Part shown: positions 18,483 to 29,571 of the stretch, piece by piece
How the letters are laid out: each line of letters opens with the position of its first letter
Position numbering within the stretch: the stretch's first letter is position 1
Assembly (NCBI RefSeq): GCF_000506985.1
Contig: NZ_KI650983.1
Location: 124,001 to 188,000 of the forward strand
From: Advenella kashmirensis W13003
GTDB lineage: Bacteria; Pseudomonadota; Gammaproteobacteria; Burkholderiales; Burkholderiaceae_B
Direction: 5' to 3'
DNA: 64,000 nucleotides
Notes under the pieces: generated by a model
The model's input: the letters and a program-made list of their open reading frames with translations, nothing else
Told to the model about the DNA's origin: nothing
Database searches by the model: none
Made by a program: the position numbers and the translations under genes

Positions 18483-21400
18483 TTACAGTGTACGGGCAAT
18501 TTCTTTGATTTCAAAAATTTCAAGCTGGTCGCCAACTTCGATATCGGAATTGCCGCGTAAGGTGATACCGCAATCGAACCCGGATTTGACTTCCTTGACG
18601 TCATCCTTGAAGCGCTTGAGCGATTCAAGATGGCCAGACCAGTGGACAACGTTGTTGCGCAACAGGCGAACCTGGGAATCGCGCCGGACCACGCCTTCGG
18701 TGACCATACAACCGGCAACCTTGCCGATACGGGAAATGCTGTAAACCTCACGGATTTCAACCATACCGATGACTTCTTCACGCTCTTCCGGCGCCAGCAT
18801 GCCGGACATGGCATTGCGAACGTCATCAACCGCATCGTAGATGATGTTGTAGTAGCGTACGTCAATATCATTGGCTTCGGCCAGTTTTCTCGTGGTCTGG
18901 TCAGCGCGGACATTGAATCCGATCACAACCGCATTGGAGGCGATGGCCAGATTGATATCGCTTTCGGAAATACCACCAACGGCAGCGTGAACGACCTGTA
19001 CCCGGACTTCGTCCGTGGACAGCTTGGTCAATGACTGCACAAGCGCTTCCTGTGAGCCCTGAACGTCGGTCTTGACGATCAGCGACAGGGTTTGCAGGCC
19101 TTCGCCGATATTGTCGAACATGGACTCCAGTTTTGCTGCCTGCTGTTTGGCCAGTTTTACATCACGGAATTTACCCTGGCGGAACAGCGCGATTTCGCGC
19201 GCCTTGCGCTCATCGCCCAGCACCAGAACCTCATCACCCGCGCGTGGCACCTCGGTCAGACCCTGAATTTCAACAGGGATGGCCGGACCTGCCTTGTTGA
19301 TCGGCTTGCCGTTTTCATCGAGCATGGCGCGTACACGGCCAAAGCTTGCGCCGGCCAGCAATGCGTCTCCACGATGCAACGTGCCGCTTTGAACCAGAAT
19401 CGTTGCAACCGGTCCGCGTCCCTTGTCAAGACGCGCTTCGATCACAATACCTTTGGCTGGCGCGTCAACTGGTGCTTTCAGTTCGAGAATCTCGGCCTGC
19501 AGCAAGACGTTTTCCAGCAGTTCGTCAATGCCGGCACCGGTTTTGGCAGACACGGGGACAAACGGAACATCGCCGCCGTACTCTTCAGGTACGACTTCTT
19601 CTGAAACCAGTTCCTGCTTAACGCGCTCCGGATTGGCTTCGGGTTTGTCGATCTTGTTGACGGCCACGACCATGGGCACACCGGCCGCTTTCGCGTGGTG
19701 AATGGCCTCTTTGGTCTGTGGCATCACGCCGTCGTCGGCCGCTACCACCAGAATAACAATGTCGGTCGCCTTGGCACCACGGGCACGCATGGCGGTAAAC
19801 GCTTCGTGCCCCGGAGTGTCCAGGAAGGTAACCATGCCACCTTCGGTCTGAACATGGTAGGCGCCGATATGCTGCGTAATGCCGCCCGCTTCGCCAGACG
19901 CTACCTTGGCACGGCGTATATAGTCCAGCAGCGACGTTTTACCGTGGTCAACGTGGCCCATGACGGTCACAACCGGTGCACGCGGCAGCAATTCAGCGTC
20001 CGTACCCGTATCGCCAATATCCAGGAAGGCTTCGGGATCGTCCAGCTTGGCCGCGATCGCGTGGTGTCCCAGTTCCTCGACGACAATCATCGCGGTTTCC
20101 TGATCCAGCACCTGGTTGATGGTGACCATCTGACCCAGCTTCATGAGTTCCTTGATGACCTCGGCTGCCTTGACCGACATTTTGTGCGCCAGATCGGCCA
20201 CGGTGATCGTTTCGGGAACATGCACCTCACGGGCAATAAATTCGGGGGTCGCCGGCTGATGAACCTGCGTATTCTGGTTCCTGTTGCGACCACGTGAACC
20301 ACGACCACCACTGGAGCGCCAGCCATCTTCCTGCTTGGCAGGACCGGCGCGTTTATCGGCGGCAGGCTTTTTGCCACGGGACTGGTCGTCAGACCATTTA
20401 CCTTCCGTTTCGCCGGGCTTGCGGGCGCCGCTCGCAGCCACTGTCTTGACGTCTTTTTTGCCTGCCTTTTTAGTCGCATCCGCGCCTTCTGTGGTCGGCG
20501 TGGCACGCAGCACCTTGCGCGGCTTGTTCAGCATGTCGCGCAACGCAGCGGCTTCGGCTTCGGCCTGACGGCGCGCTTCATCGCGACGGGCATCGGCTGC
20601 TTCGTTGCGTGATTCGGCGGCCCGGCGAACGGCAGGCGCAGGACGCGACGCGTCGGCCGTGCGGGGTCGGGCTGGCGTGCCCCGCGGCGCATCGGACTTA
20701 CCCTGATCACGGCCGGAGGCAACGCGGGTATCGTCTGCGCGCGCAGTGCTGGTGTTAGGTTGGCTGGCTGGTTTGGGTGTCGCTGGTGCGACAGCTTCTT
20801 TCGTTTCGGGCAATTGAGTCGCTGTTGTATCGGTAGTTGTGACATCCGCCTCTGGTGCCGGCGCGGCTGCCGTTGCATTGGCGTCCGACGGGGCATCAGA
20901 TACAGGTGGTTTGTCGTCAGAATCGGCGGCTGCAGGCGATTGCGTCGCAGCGGGCGTTGCCGTTTGTTCCGGTTCCGCATTTGCTGGCTCGGCATTGGCC
21001 GCCTTATCGCTCCCGGCCTTGACTGCGTCAGATTGCGCAGGGGCCTGTTGAGTCGCAGACTCAGTGGCCGTCACGGTGTCGGCTGCAGCCTGCTGGCCAG
21101 TTTCGTTGGTGTCGGTTCCCGCAGTGCTTGCGGTTGCCGGGAAATTCTGCTCGGCAGCAGCCGGCGCGGGCGCTGCGGCCTCGTTCGCTTCGGGCGCTGT
21201 CGCTGCTTCGGGCTTGCCTTCAGTCACATCCCGTTTGACGAAGACGCGTTTCTTGCGTACTTCGACCTGAATTGTCCGTGAACGGCCGGAGCCATCCGCC
21301 TGGCGGATTTCTGATGTTTCGCGACGAGTGACGGTGATTTTTTTTCCATCTTTTGCACCATGCGCACGACGCAGTGAATCCAGAAGTTTCGCTTTGTCGC

Positions 21401-21521
21401 TTTCTGTCACGACATCATCCACCGATTTCAGATTCACGCCAGCCGAGCGAAGCTGTTCAAGCAACACATTCGCTGGCATTTTGAGTTCGACGGCAAACTG
21501 GTTTACGGTATTACTGGGCAT
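18483..21521 (-). CDS. infB: Translation initiation factor IF-2
   Basis: A 1012-residue initiation GTPase that delivers fMet-tRNA to the 30S subunit. An N-terminal IF2_N domain (residues 1-50) is followed by a long low-complexity Ala/Pro/Glu/Thr segment (about 95-330) and a basic linker. A second IF2_N-like segment ([19 protein letters not shown]) lies near 440. The G domain starts near 510 with [13 protein letters not shown], then DTPGHEAF and [10 protein letters not shown]. The ATG at 21521 has GGAAGAGAG upstream and gives the standard [10 protein letters not shown]-like start; a longer frame to 21569 is rejected. The length exceeds E. coli IF-2 (890) through the low-complexity region. Confidence 0.96.
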   Translation of the reverse strand: MPSNTVNQFAVELKMPANVLLEQLRSAGVNLKSVDDVVTESDKAKLLDSLRRAHGAKDGKKITVTRRETSEIRQADGSGRSRTIQVEVRKKRVFVKRDVTEGKPEAATAPEANEAAAPAPAAAEQNFPATASTAGTDTNETGQQAAADTVTATESATQQAPAQSDAVKAGSDKAANAEPANAEPEQTATPAATQSPAAADSDDKPPVSDAPSDANATAAAPAPEADVTTTDTTATQLPETKEAVAPATPKPASQPNTSTARADDTRVASGRDQGKSDAPRGTPARPRTADASRPAPAVRRAAESRNEAADARRDEARRQAEAEAAALRDMLNKPRKVLRATPTTEGADATKKAGKKDVKTVAASGARKPGETEGKWSDDQSRGKKPAADKRAGPAKQEDGWRSSGGRGSRGRNRNQNTQVHQPATPEFIAREVHVPETITVADLAHKMSVKAAEVIKELMKLGQMVTINQVLDQETAMIVVEELGHHAIAAKLDDPEAFLDIGDTGTDAELLPRAPVVTVMGHVDHGKTSLLDYIRRAKVASGEAGGITQHIGAYHVQTEGGMVTFLDTPGHEAFTAMRARGAKATDIVILVVAADDGVMPQTKEAIHHAKAAGVPMVVAVNKIDKPEANPERVKQELVSEEVVPEEYGGDVPFVPVSAKTGAGIDELLENVLLQAEILELKAPVDAPAKGIVIEARLDKGRGPVATILVQSGTLHRGDALLAGASFGRVRAMLDENGKPINKAGPAIPVEIQGLTEVPRAGDEVLVLGDERKAREIALFRQGKFRDVKLAKQQAAKLESMFDNIGEGLQTLSLIVKTDVQGSQEALVQSLTKLSTDEVRVQVVHAAVGGISESDINLAIASNAVVIGFNVRADQTTRKLAEANDIDVRYYNIIYDAVDDVRNAMSGMLAPEEREEVIGMVEIREVYSISRIGKVAGCMVTEGVVRRDSQVRLLRNNVVHWSGHLESLKRFKDDVKEVKSGFDCGITLRGNSDIEVGDQLEIFEIKEIARTL

Positions 21522-21682
21522 TAAGTTCTCTCTTCCCTTACAACGTTTCAATAACTGGCTGATGACCACTGAGCAAAGCGCAAACTTCGTTATTCAGGGC
21601 TGGATCAACAAAGCCGTTGTACCCGCTTTGCCTGCGGTGGCCATCCGCAAGCTGACACGCACACAACGGTCCTGCCTTGTTG

Positions 21683-23167
21683 TCACTTTTCTTCGTCATC
21701 AAACCAGTGCGCCCGGGCGCGCATGATCATCTCGCTGGCCTGCTCATCTGTCATACCGGTGATTCCGGCCAGCTCATCGGTCGCAAGTTCGGCCAGATCG
21801 TCAAGCGTCGCCACGCCGGCATCGCCCAAAGCGGCGATCAGTTCCGGGGTCATGCCTTCCAGATCAAACAGGTCTTGCGCTGTTTCAACCCGCTCTTCCT
21901 GGGCAATGGCCTCGGTCAGCAGGGCAGTACGTGCGCGGTTGCGCAATTCGTTGACGGTTTCTTCATCGAAACCATCAATTTCCAGCAATTCCTGGATGGG
22001 CACATAAGCCACTTCTTCCAGTCCGGTAAAGCCTTCATCGATCAGGATGTTGGCGACTTCTTCGTCTACGTCCAGGCGCTCCATGAACATAGAGCGCTGG
22101 CCCGTACGTTCCTCTTCCTGGCGGTTCTGATTCTCTTCAGGCGTCATGATGTTGATTTGCCATCCGGTCAGATCGGAGGCAAGACGCACGTTCTGGCCAC
22201 GCGATCCGATCGCCTTGGGCAGATTCTCGCCGTCGACCACGACGTCCATGGCGTGCTTGTCTTCGTCCACAACAATGGATTCGACCGCAGCCGGTGCCAG
22301 TGCGCCGATCACAAACTCGGCCGGCTCATCGGCCCACAGAACGATATCGACCTGCTCGCCACCCAGTTCATTACGGACAGCTGTCACACGCGAACCGCGC
22401 ATGCCGACGCATGTGCCGATGGGATCAATACGCTTGTCATAGGCCACAACTGCAATTTTAGCGCGAAGTCCGGGATCACGGGCAGCAGCCTTGATTTCAA
22501 GCAAACCTTGCTCGATTTCCGGCACTTCATTCTCAAACAGTTCACGAATGAATTCAGGCGCGGTGCGCGACAATAGAACCTGCTGGCCCCTTGCCGTACG
22601 ATCCACCTTGGCCACCCAGGCCCGAACCCGATCGCCAACGCGCAGGTTTTCCTTGGGGATCATTTCGGAACGAGGCAAACGCGCTTCGATCTTGCCGGTT
22701 TCAATAATCGCATCGCCTTTGTCGAGACGCTTGATCGTGCCAGAAATAATGGTTTCGCCACGATCCAGGAAGTCATTGAGCACCTGCTCTCTTTCAGCAT
22801 CACGGATTTTCTGGATAATGGCCTGCTTGGCCGCCTGGGCGCCAATACGACCGAACTCTACCGGCTCCAGGGGGTCTTCCAGATACTCACCCACCTCGAT
22901 GCCGGGCTGAATTTCCTGTGCTTCGGACAGCAGTTCCTGACGATCCGGCTCCTGCAGGCCCGCATCATCGGGCACCACAAGCCAGCGCCGGAACCCTTCG
23001 TGCGAGCCATTTGAGCGATCAATCACGACACGAATATCGGCGTCGTCCTTAAAACGCTTTTTCATGGCCGAGGCAAGCGCATTTTCAAGCGCGCCAAACA
23101 CGACTTCACGCGATACGTTTTTTTCACGTGCCAATGCATCTACAAGCAGAAGAATTTCGCGACTCAT
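21683..23167 (-). CDS. nusA: Transcription termination/antitermination protein NusA
   Basis: A 494-residue RNA polymerase-binding factor. Order: N-terminal polymerase-binding domain (1-130), S1 domain (about 135-200), KH1/KH2 (about 210-345, with [19 protein letters not shown]), then two acidic repeats of the E. coli type (about 360-490, both with helix-hairpin-like LGDAGV and GFTGLEEVA). It overlaps rimP by 4 bases (ATGA). An intergenic stretch of about 160 bases separates it from infB. An intrinsic terminator lies directly upstream of the rimP-nusA pair. Confidence 0.96.
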   Translation of the reverse strand: MSREILLLVDALAREKNVSREVVFGALENALASAMKKRFKDDADIRVVIDRSNGSHEGFRRWLVVPDDAGLQEPDRQELLSEAQEIQPGIEVGEYLEDPLEPVEFGRIGAQAAKQAIIQKIRDAEREQVLNDFLDRGETIISGTIKRLDKGDAIIETGKIEARLPRSEMIPKENLRVGDRVRAWVAKVDRTARGQQVLLSRTAPEFIRELFENEVPEIEQGLLEIKAAARDPGLRAKIAVVAYDKRIDPIGTCVGMRGSRVTAVRNELGGEQVDIVLWADEPAEFVIGALAPAAVESIVVDEDKHAMDVVVDGENLPKAIGSRGQNVRLASDLTGWQINIMTPEENQNRQEEERTGQRSMFMERLDVDEEVANILIDEGFTGLEEVAYVPIQELLEIDGFDEETVNELRNRARTALLTEAIAQEERVETAQDLFDLEGMTPELIAALGDAGVATLDDLAELATDELAGITGMTDEQASEMIMRARAHWFDDEEK

Positions 23168-23652
23168 CGCTTTTTACCCTTGAAATCAAGAACCGGATCC
23201 AGCTTTGCCTTTTCGACGTCGTCAAAGGCAAATTCAATTATCTGTGTCTCGTTCTTTTTAATGTCAAATTCCAGGCAGAACATCTCTGCCGGCGTACCAT
23301 CTGAACTATCTTTGTGCCGCAGAATGCCGGTAAAAACCTTGCGATTGTCCTGCGCTTCACGTAATTTTACTTCTACACGCGCCTGCTGCGCGGCAAAGCG
23401 ATCGAAATCGCGTCGCGTACGCAGCGGCCGGTCAACCCCGGGAGAGCCAACTTCAAGCCGTTTATATTCAATGTTTTCCACTTCGAATACGCGCGACAAT
23501 TGCCGCGACACCTGTTCGCAGTCTTCGATGGTGGCTCCGCCCTCGCGATCAATCGTGACCCGCAACAAACCAAGCGCAGCGCGTTCGACATCAACGAGTT
23601 CAACACCAAGGCCGGCAATGGCCTGTTCGGTAAGCGTGTATAAATCAGTCAT
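23164..23652 (-). CDS. rimP: Ribosome maturation factor RimP
   Basis: A 162-residue 30S assembly factor. The family pattern [18 protein letters not shown] and [17 protein letters not shown] near residue 80 are clear. The ATG at 23652 matches the family start. The open frame continues 39 codons upstream, but that region runs through a terminator hairpin and has no family similarity. No good Shine-Dalgarno site is present: the bases just before the ATG are the U-run of the hairpin. First gene of the operon. Confidence 0.93.
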   Translation of the reverse strand: MTDLYTLTEQAIAGLGVELVDVERAALGLLRVTIDREGGATIEDCEQVSRQLSRVFEVENIEYKRLEVGSPGVDRPLRTRRDFDRFAAQQARVEVKLREAQDNRKVFTGILRHKDSSDGTPAEMFCLEFDIKKNETQIIEFAFDDVEKAKLDPVLDFKGKKR

Positions 23653-23657
23653 ACAAT

Positions 23658-23684
23658 AAAAAAATGGGCCCTTTCCAGCCCATT
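23658..23684 (-). terminator. Intrinsic terminator/attenuator abutting the rimP start codon
   Basis: On the minus strand AATGGGC-8 bases-GCCCATT runs straight into TTTTT, only 6 bases before the rimP ATG. It would stop transcripts before rimP-nusA-infB or mask the start region. Since NusA itself promotes pausing and hairpin termination, autoregulation is a possible role (inference). Confidence 0.65.
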
Positions 23685-24005
23685 GTTGTTGACAGCCTAG
23701 CGCGCAAAAAAAACCGCAGATGCAACAATTTGCAGATGCAGCCATTTTTTGGCAGCCTACCCTGCACATTCAGACCCCCGCACCCGCGAAGGTCGTTTGC
23801 CTGTAAAAACAAGGTATTCATAGCTGTTTCTGGTTTGTGTTGTCTTTGCTGGCGCCCGAAGGTGATCAATAAAGGCGGCCAATACATAAAGCCCCTCAGG
23901 CAAAAACCCAAAAAAGGCGAAAACAAACCAGGCAATTAGTTAATCCAAAATTATAACAGAATAATCAATACTTTACTATTTACTCTGACACAGCAATCAT
24001 TTTGT

Positions 24006-24036
24006 GGCAGCGGAAAAATCACAGTTGTCCGCTGCC
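24006..24036 (-). terminator. Hairpin after rluB
   Basis: Nine-base stem GGCAGCGGA / TCCGCTGCC with a 13-base loop, 14 bases beyond the rluB stop. The tail is not U-rich on either strand, so termination strength is uncertain. The remainder of the gap to rimP (23685-24005) shows only the direct repeat TGCATCTGC (minus strand, around 23719-23745) and probably holds the rimP promoter. Confidence 0.45.
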
Positions 24037-24049
24037 CGCCCAATTACCA

Positions 24050-25708
24050 TCAGCGTCCGTTACGATTACGCCCGATAAAACCCAATTGGGATTCGTGCGC
24101 AGACGGGCCGGACGGCTGCCATTCGTCACGATTACGCGAAGAAGCGCCCCGGGTATTATTGCCACGAGCGCCTTTATTACCAGGCGTGCGCGCGCCATTT
24201 TTGCCTCCACGCGAATGCTCTGCCGGCTTATCGCCCTGCCTTGCACCGGGGCGGCCATTTCTTCCCTCGGCAGCCGCAGCCGGACGCCGGTTATTGTACA
24301 GGCCGCCGCCAGCCCGGGCCGGACGCGCCGCGCCCGTCCCATTTGTCCGGCCGTGCCCGTTGCGCTCGTGACCGCCCGCGCGACCGCCAAGCCCGTTCGC
24401 GCGCGGCCTGGCCGGCGCCTCAAAACCAGGCGGCATCGCATTATCGTGAGAGATGGGCTGACGTGGACGACGGTTACCCGCCCCCTCTTCTTCCTTGACC
24501 AGGCCAATCTGGATCATCAATGCGGTGACTAGCGTCGGCTCCAGCTCTTCCCAGCGACCGCGCTTCAGATTACGGGGCAGTACAATATCGCCAAAGCGGG
24601 TACGAATCAGCCTGCTGACCGTCACACCCACCGCCTCGAACATGCGCCGCACCTCGCGATTGCGCCCTTCCTGCAAAGTGACCCGGTACCAGCGATTACT
24701 GCCCTCGCCCCCGATAAACTCCATACTGGTAAAGGAAGCCGCGCCGTCATCCAGCACAATTCCGTTGACCAGACTGTCACGCTGTGCGTCAGTCATGTCA
24801 CCCAGAACCCGTACTGCATACTCGCGTTCGTTGCCAAAGCGCGGATGCATGAACCGATGCGCCAGATCACCCGAGGTCGTAAAGATCAACAAACCCTCGG
24901 TGTTCAGATCCAGCCTGCCGACGGAAATCCATTTGCCGGTACGCATTTTCGGCAGACGTGAAAAGACAGAAGCGCGACCCTCGGGGTCATCGTGACTGAC
25001 AATCTCTCCGGCCGGCTTGTGATACAGAATGACACGCGGCGGACGTTTGGCATTAGGTCTTGTGACCAGTTGCCCATTGACCCGAACCTGATCCTGGGGG
25101 CCGACCCGCTGCCCGATATGAGCAGGCTCGCCATTGACCGACACGCGTCCGGAGATAATCAGCTCTTCCATATCGCGGCGCGAACCGACACCGGCATCCG
25201 CAAGCACCTTGTGCAACTTGGGATTGACCGCATCGCTGTTTAATATCTTGTTCAGTTTCTGCTCAAGCCGCGCCGTGCCGTCAAGATAAGCCAGCGCACG
25301 ATCTGCGTCCTGCTCATCCTGCGCAGGCGTAAACGGGCTGACCGCTTCGCCGCCAGACTGACGCTGTTGCGATGCCCGAGGTTTGCCGCCAGCAGTCCGC
25401 GCTGCGGGGGTCCGACGAGGGCGCGCCGGCGCCTTGGCCTTTGGCGCGGCCGCTTCGGCCTGAGGGTTCGCCTCGGCAGGTTGTTCTGTCTTTTCTACGA
25501 CAGCATCGGCGCGACGGCGACGAAAAGGTGTTCGCAATTTGCGACCCTTGCCTTTCTGACGCGGATCGGCATCAGGCGCCGCGCTGGTCTCATCTGCCCC
25601 CTGGATGGTAATCACCCGCGTGGCTGAATCATTGTCGTATTCGTTTGAACGGTTTGAACGCGCTTCATTTGAATTGTTTTCCGCATCAACGTGATCCGAA
25701 CTATTCAT
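24050..25708 (-). CDS. rluB: 23S rRNA pseudouridine(2605) synthase RluB
   Basis: A 552-residue protein whose middle (about 155-400) is a complete RluB: S4 domain ([21 protein letters not shown] near 165), then the synthase with catalytic Asp near 267 in [16 protein letters not shown]. It makes pseudouridine 2605 in 23S rRNA. E. coli RluB is about 290 residues. Here there is an acidic/basic N-terminal extension of about 150 residues and a Gly/Arg/Asn-rich C-terminal extension of about 140 residues. Such disordered tails may bind RNA. It lies 21 bases after scpB, probably co-transcribed. Confidence 0.93.
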   Translation of the reverse strand: MNSSDHVDAENNSNEARSNRSNEYDNDSATRVITIQGADETSAAPDADPRQKGKGRKLRTPFRRRRADAVVEKTEQPAEANPQAEAAAPKAKAPARPRRTPAARTAGGKPRASQQRQSGGEAVSPFTPAQDEQDADRALAYLDGTARLEQKLNKILNSDAVNPKLHKVLADAGVGSRRDMEELIISGRVSVNGEPAHIGQRVGPQDQVRVNGQLVTRPNAKRPPRVILYHKPAGEIVSHDDPEGRASVFSRLPKMRTGKWISVGRLDLNTEGLLIFTTSGDLAHRFMHPRFGNEREYAVRVLGDMTDAQRDSLVNGIVLDDGAASFTSMEFIGGEGSNRWYRVTLQEGRNREVRRMFEAVGVTVSRLIRTRFGDIVLPRNLKRGRWEELEPTLVTALMIQIGLVKEEEGAGNRRPRQPISHDNAMPPGFEAPARPRANGLGGRAGGHERNGHGRTNGTGAARPARAGGGLYNNRRPAAAAEGRNGRPGARQGDKPAEHSRGGKNGARTPGNKGARGNNTRGASSRNRDEWQPSGPSAHESQLGFIGRNRNGR

Positions 25709-25729
25709 TATGTTTGTAACTCCAAAAAA

Positions 25730-26782
25730 CTATGTTTTATTTTTTAAATCGTCGTTTTGATTATCATTCGCCTCCCACTCTGATGATGGTTCACCAGCAG
25801 GATCAGCATTATGATCGTCTGTTTGTTCATTTTGTGCCGTATCGGCCAAATCCGCTTCGGCTTTCTCCGAGTCGGTCAACATCCCTTCGATAACCGGCGC
25901 TGTCTCGCGCGCATCAATCGTCCGGGACACGCCATCGGAATCAGCAACCGACTCCTGCACATCATCCGCATCCGATATGTCCGCCTCAACCGCGGGCAAC
26001 ATTACAGGCTCATCCACACCTGCCTGCACCGCGTCGGACTGGTCTGACGCAAAAGACGCATCCTCAACCTGCTCCGCGTCTGCATCTGGCGATTCCTGTT
26101 CGGCAATGTCCAAATTGATTTCATCCGAGAGGTCGGCATCCGGCGCGGCAACTTCGACCACCTGCCCGACTGCTTGCCCATCATCTGATTCTATCTGGTC
26201 CTGAGCGCCTTGCGCTGATACTGTGATATCCATACCCAGCTCGGACAAATCCGGCAAGCCGGCTTCGCCGCTTTCCAGAGCAGGCAGATCATCCAGCGCC
26301 TTGAGCCCAAGATCATCAAGAAATTGCTTGGTAGTCCCCAATAACGCGGGACGCCCCGGAGCATCACGATGCCCTAGCACGTCTATCCAGCCGCGCTCTT
26401 CTAACGTTTTGATGATTTGTGATGAAACCGTAACGCCGCGGATGTCTTCTATGTCTCCGCGGGTAACCGGCTGACGCCAGGCAATAATTGCCAAAGTTTC
26501 CATCACCGCCCGCGAATATTTGGGCGGCTTTTCAGGATTCAGGCGTTCTAAATACTTTTGCATCTCGGGCCGACTCTGAAAACGCCAGCCACTTGCCAAT
26601 TCCGATAATTCTAAACCTTTCTCTGCCCATTCGTCTTGCAATACCTGTAACTGTTGTTTAATTACGTCATTATCAACTTCTTCCAGATCAGTGAATAATT
26701 TGCGCAAATCTCCGATTTTCATGGGCTCATCGGCGCAAAGCAAGGCGGTTTCTAGGATTTTTAGAGATAAATTCTGGTCCAT
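25730..26782 (-). CDS. scpB: Segregation and condensation protein ScpB
   Basis: A 350-residue subunit of the SMC-ScpAB condensin complex. The two winged-helix domains occupy about residues 1-165 (LKILETALLCADEPM at the start, KYSRAVMETLAIIAWRQPVTRGDIEDIRG split over the second). The remaining 180 residues are an acidic Asp/Glu/Ala-rich tail, which is longer than in most ScpB proteins. scpA is not next to it. It is divergent from the initiator tRNA gene. Confidence 0.92.
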   Translation of the reverse strand: MDQNLSLKILETALLCADEPMKIGDLRKLFTDLEEVDNDVIKQQLQVLQDEWAEKGLELSELASGWRFQSRPEMQKYLERLNPEKPPKYSRAVMETLAIIAWRQPVTRGDIEDIRGVTVSSQIIKTLEERGWIDVLGHRDAPGRPALLGTTKQFLDDLGLKALDDLPALESGEAGLPDLSELGMDITVSAQGAQDQIESDDGQAVGQVVEVAAPDADLSDEINLDIAEQESPDADAEQVEDASFASDQSDAVQAGVDEPVMLPAVEADISDADDVQESVADSDGVSRTIDARETAPVIEGMLTDSEKAEADLADTAQNEQTDDHNADPAGEPSSEWEANDNQNDDLKNKT

Positions 26783-26807
26783 GATATTTCACTTGGGGTT
26801 ATCAGAC

Positions 26808-26836
26808 TTGCATGATAACTCAAATTGGATTACTAT
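26808..26836 (+). promoter_or_regulatory. Promoter of the initiator tRNA gene
   Basis: TTGCAT, 17 bases, TACTAT, with the -10 ending 14 bases before the first tRNA base. Spacing and position fit a sigma-70 promoter. Confidence 0.6.
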
Positions 26837-26850
26837 TCTTTTTTACCAGA

Positions 26851-27392
<542 letters not shown>

Positions 27393-27459
27393 ACCATACC
27401 CGGCATTGACTATGCACAGGCAATATCGTATAGTTACGGTATACGATTTAGAGCCTGAA

Positions 27460-27738
27460 ATGATTAAAAGTTTTGTTCACAAAGGGTTAGAAGCGTTTTT
27501 CAAAACTGGCAGTAAAGCTGGCATACGGCCCACACACGCAGCTAAATTACACACATTACTATCCGCTTTGAATCGCGCCGAAAGCGCGCTGGACATGAAT
27601 GCACCTGGTTGGGACTTGCACACCTTGCATGGGGATCTGGCTGGCTATTGGAGCGTCAAAGTAAATGCAAATTGGCGGGTGATCTTTAAGTTTGTTGAGC
27701 AAAACGCCGAAGTTGTTGATTATCTGGACTATCACTAG
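27460..27738 (+). CDS. higB: HigB-family toxin (RelE superfamily mRNA interferase)
   Basis: A 92-residue toxin of the HigB/killer-protein family, which cleaves mRNA at the ribosome. The opening MIKSFVHKGLEAFF, the central LDMNAPGWDLHTLHGDLAGYWSVKVNANWRVIF and the C-terminal VVDYLDYH match the family closely. The ATG at 27460 gives the usual 92 residues; an upstream frame extension to 27406 is rejected. The toxin gene precedes the antitoxin gene by 9 bases, the typical reversed higBA order. It lies inside the tRNA-associated island remnant. Confidence 0.92.
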   Translation: MIKSFVHKGLEAFFKTGSKAGIRPTHAAKLHTLLSALNRAESALDMNAPGWDLHTLHGDLAGYWSVKVNANWRVIFKFVEQNAEVVDYLDYH

Positions 27739-27747
27739 GAGTACATC

Positions 27748-28029
27748 ATGCGTATGCACAATCCCGCACACCCAGGAATCGTATTGCGCGAATATCTGGG
27801 TCAAACAAGTGTCACTGAAGCTGCACAACGGCTCGGAGTAACCCGCGCAGCACTGTCTCGTATCCTGAACGGAAAAGCCGCCATTTCAGCAGATATGGCG
27901 GTGCGCCTTTCAATTCTGCTTGGCACCAGCAGTGGCATGTGGGCAGGTATGCAATCGGACTACGATCTATGGCAGGCAGAACAACTACGCCACGATTTCG
28001 TAGTACCGCTAAACCGAGCTTTGGCATGA
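27748..28029 (+). CDS. higA: HigA-family antitoxin (XRE-type HTH)
   Basis: A 93-residue antitoxin with an XRE helix-turn-helix (TEAAQRLGVTRAALSRILNGKAAIS split around residues 28-50). It neutralises HigB and represses the higBA promoter. An AGGAG site lies 8 bases before the ATG. NPAHPGIVLREYL at the start is typical of the VapI/HigA family. Confidence 0.92.
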   Translation: MRMHNPAHPGIVLREYLGQTSVTEAAQRLGVTRAALSRILNGKAAISADMAVRLSILLGTSSGMWAGMQSDYDLWQAEQLRHDFVVPLNRALA

Positions 28030-28124
28030 TTGATAGAGCCTTGTTATTTTGGATAACGCAACCATAGATGATTGATTTCCACAAGACACCTGAGCTGTTG
28101 CAGCTGCTGGTTGTAGATAGCAGA

Positions 28125-28186
28125 CCCGCAACCAGTTACACAAAACGGTCCGGTCGCATTGTTCAATGCCCGGGCCGTTTTTATTT
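28125..28186 (+). repeat. Second copy of the tRNA 3' end plus terminator (repeat copy B)
   Basis: CCCGCAACCA at 28125-28134 equals the last ten bases of the tRNA gene. After 9 bases comes a hairpin (28144-28186, AACGGTCCGG / CCGGGCCGTT, tail TTTTTATTTA) that is a near copy of the one after the tRNA. Together copies A and B bracket the recombinase remnant and higBA, as the ends of an integrated element would. It also serves as a good plus-strand terminator for higBA. Confidence 0.65.
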
Positions 28187-28237
28187 ATAGTGTACTGATC
28201 TTGGCGCAGTTCCGGGCGTCACGTTCGCTCCTGCCTA

Positions 28238-28771
28238 TCACGGATTGTCGTTCCATGTTGTATCGGATATCCCGACCGCCTCGCCGTCATTGTCTGCCTT
28301 GATAACGCTCATTTCACCATTGGATTCGAGATAGGCACGCCTGACTTGCGCCAATTGGCTCACGCCATTGAGCCGCAACTGTTCCATCAGTTCAGTCCGC
28401 GTGACATATTCTCGTCGCATATTGTTCAGTTGCAGGACCCCATCCTTGATCAGAAGCAGCCTGTCCGGCTCAAGAATCCGGTTCACGATGGGAAAAAAAT
28501 AGCCAAGGCGATCCACGAGAAAAGACCATAGTACTATCCCTGCTGCCACCATCAGGCCGTCGGTCACGGTATCCGACGGCCCTGACAGCCCGTTTCCGAC
28601 CGCTTCCGACACAAGAATGACAACAACGATGTCCGCAAAACCCAGTGAACCGATGTTGCGCCGACCGCCCAATCTGAACAGCAGATAAATACACCAGTAA
28701 ATGGCCGTGCTGCGCAAAAAAGCCTCCCCTACCGATTGCTGCATCTGGAATACGTCACTTAGCATGCTCAT
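28238..28771 (-). CDS. DUF421 (YetF-family) membrane protein
   Basis: A 177-residue protein with three N-terminal membrane segments (about residues 18-90) and a cytoplasmic C-terminal domain. Family marks are RLGGRRNIGSLGFADIVVV near 33, and DGVLQLNNMRREYVTRTELMEQLR near 110 in the soluble domain. Function of the family is poorly known; in Bacillus YetF-like proteins are linked to spore and membrane properties. It stands alone just outside the island repeat. Confidence 0.85.
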   Translation of the reverse strand: MSMLSDVFQMQQSVGEAFLRSTAIYWCIYLLFRLGGRRNIGSLGFADIVVVILVSEAVGNGLSGPSDTVTDGLMVAAGIVLWSFLVDRLGYFFPIVNRILEPDRLLLIKDGVLQLNNMRREYVTRTELMEQLRLNGVSQLAQVRRAYLESNGEMSVIKADNDGEAVGISDTTWNDNP

Positions 28772-29046
28772 GATGATGACCCCTCCGAAAGTTCACCTGG
28801 CTATTTCATTTGTGTTGATTTTGAGTATACTGCGCAACCTTGCAAGACCGGCGTTCACCCTGCTCCAGAAGCACTGTTACCAGACGTATCGGGGACGGCC
28901 TTAACCTTTACGGTTCAGGATGAATGGGCTAAATTGTATTTAAGCTTCGGGCAATGACGGTGCGACACCCTTGATCGCAGAAGCAGTAAAGCGAAGTATG
29001 TTTTCCAGGGATCCGGTTTCCCGAGGCTCTTTTCAAGGAGATACTC

Positions 29047-29571
29047 ATGGAACGACCACCCTGTATCCCGTCCCCGCCATGCGGCGCGCCCCTTCAGACC
29101 ATGCGTGTCGCGTTGCGGGTGAACGGCCTCGAACACCAAATGGATATTGCGCCTTGGGTCACGCTGCTTGACGCTTTGCGCGACAGACTTAACCTCACCG
29201 GTACAAAAAAAGGATGCGATCACGGCCAATGCGGCGCATGCACCGTCCTGGTCAACGGCGTTCGGATCAATTCCTGTCTCACGCTGGCTGTCATGAACGA
29301 CGGCGCAGATATCACGACAGTCGAAGGCCTGGAGACGGACGGAAGTCTTCACCCTCTGCAGGAAGCCTTCGTTAAACACGATGCGTTTCAGTGCGGTTAT
29401 TGCACGTCGGGACAGCTGCTCTCAGCCATGGGGGTGATCGCTGAAGGACATGCAAAAACAAAAAGTGATATTCGCGAGCTGATGAGTGGCAATTTATGCC
29501 GCTGTGGTGCCTATCCCAACATTGTCGCAGCCGTCCACGAAGTACTGCAGGGCAGGGACGATGCCCTATGA
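29047..29571 (+). CDS. PaoA-like [2Fe-2S] subunit of a molybdenum hydroxylase
   Basis: A 174-residue iron-sulfur subunit of the xanthine oxidase family. Plant-type cluster cysteines are in CDHGQCGACTVLVNG with a later INSC, and the second cluster in CGYCTSGQ and LCRCGAYPN. It is closest in arrangement to E. coli PaoA (YagT), the aldehyde oxidoreductase small subunit. PaoA has a Tat signal and is about 229 residues; no signal peptide is seen here, so the enzyme is probably cytoplasmic. The ATG at 29047 has a strong AAGGAG site. Its stop overlaps the next start (ATGA). Confidence 0.88.
   Translation: MERPPCIPSPPCGAPLQTMRVALRVNGLEHQMDIAPWVTLLDALRDRLNLTGTKKGCDHGQCGACTVLVNGVRINSCLTLAVMNDGADITTVEGLETDGSLHPLQEAFVKHDAFQCGYCTSGQLLSAMGVIAEGHAKTKSDIRELMSGNLCRCGAYPNIVAAVHEVLQGRDDAL

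Noticed and set aside
20760-21281. Cys/Gly/Arg-rich plus-strand open frame opposite infB
   Set aside because: It is the shadow of the low-complexity Ala/Thr/Pro coding region of IF-2.
24019-24532. Open frames opposite the C-terminal tail of rluB
   Set aside because: High-GC antisense artefacts of a Gly/Arg/Asn-rich coding region.
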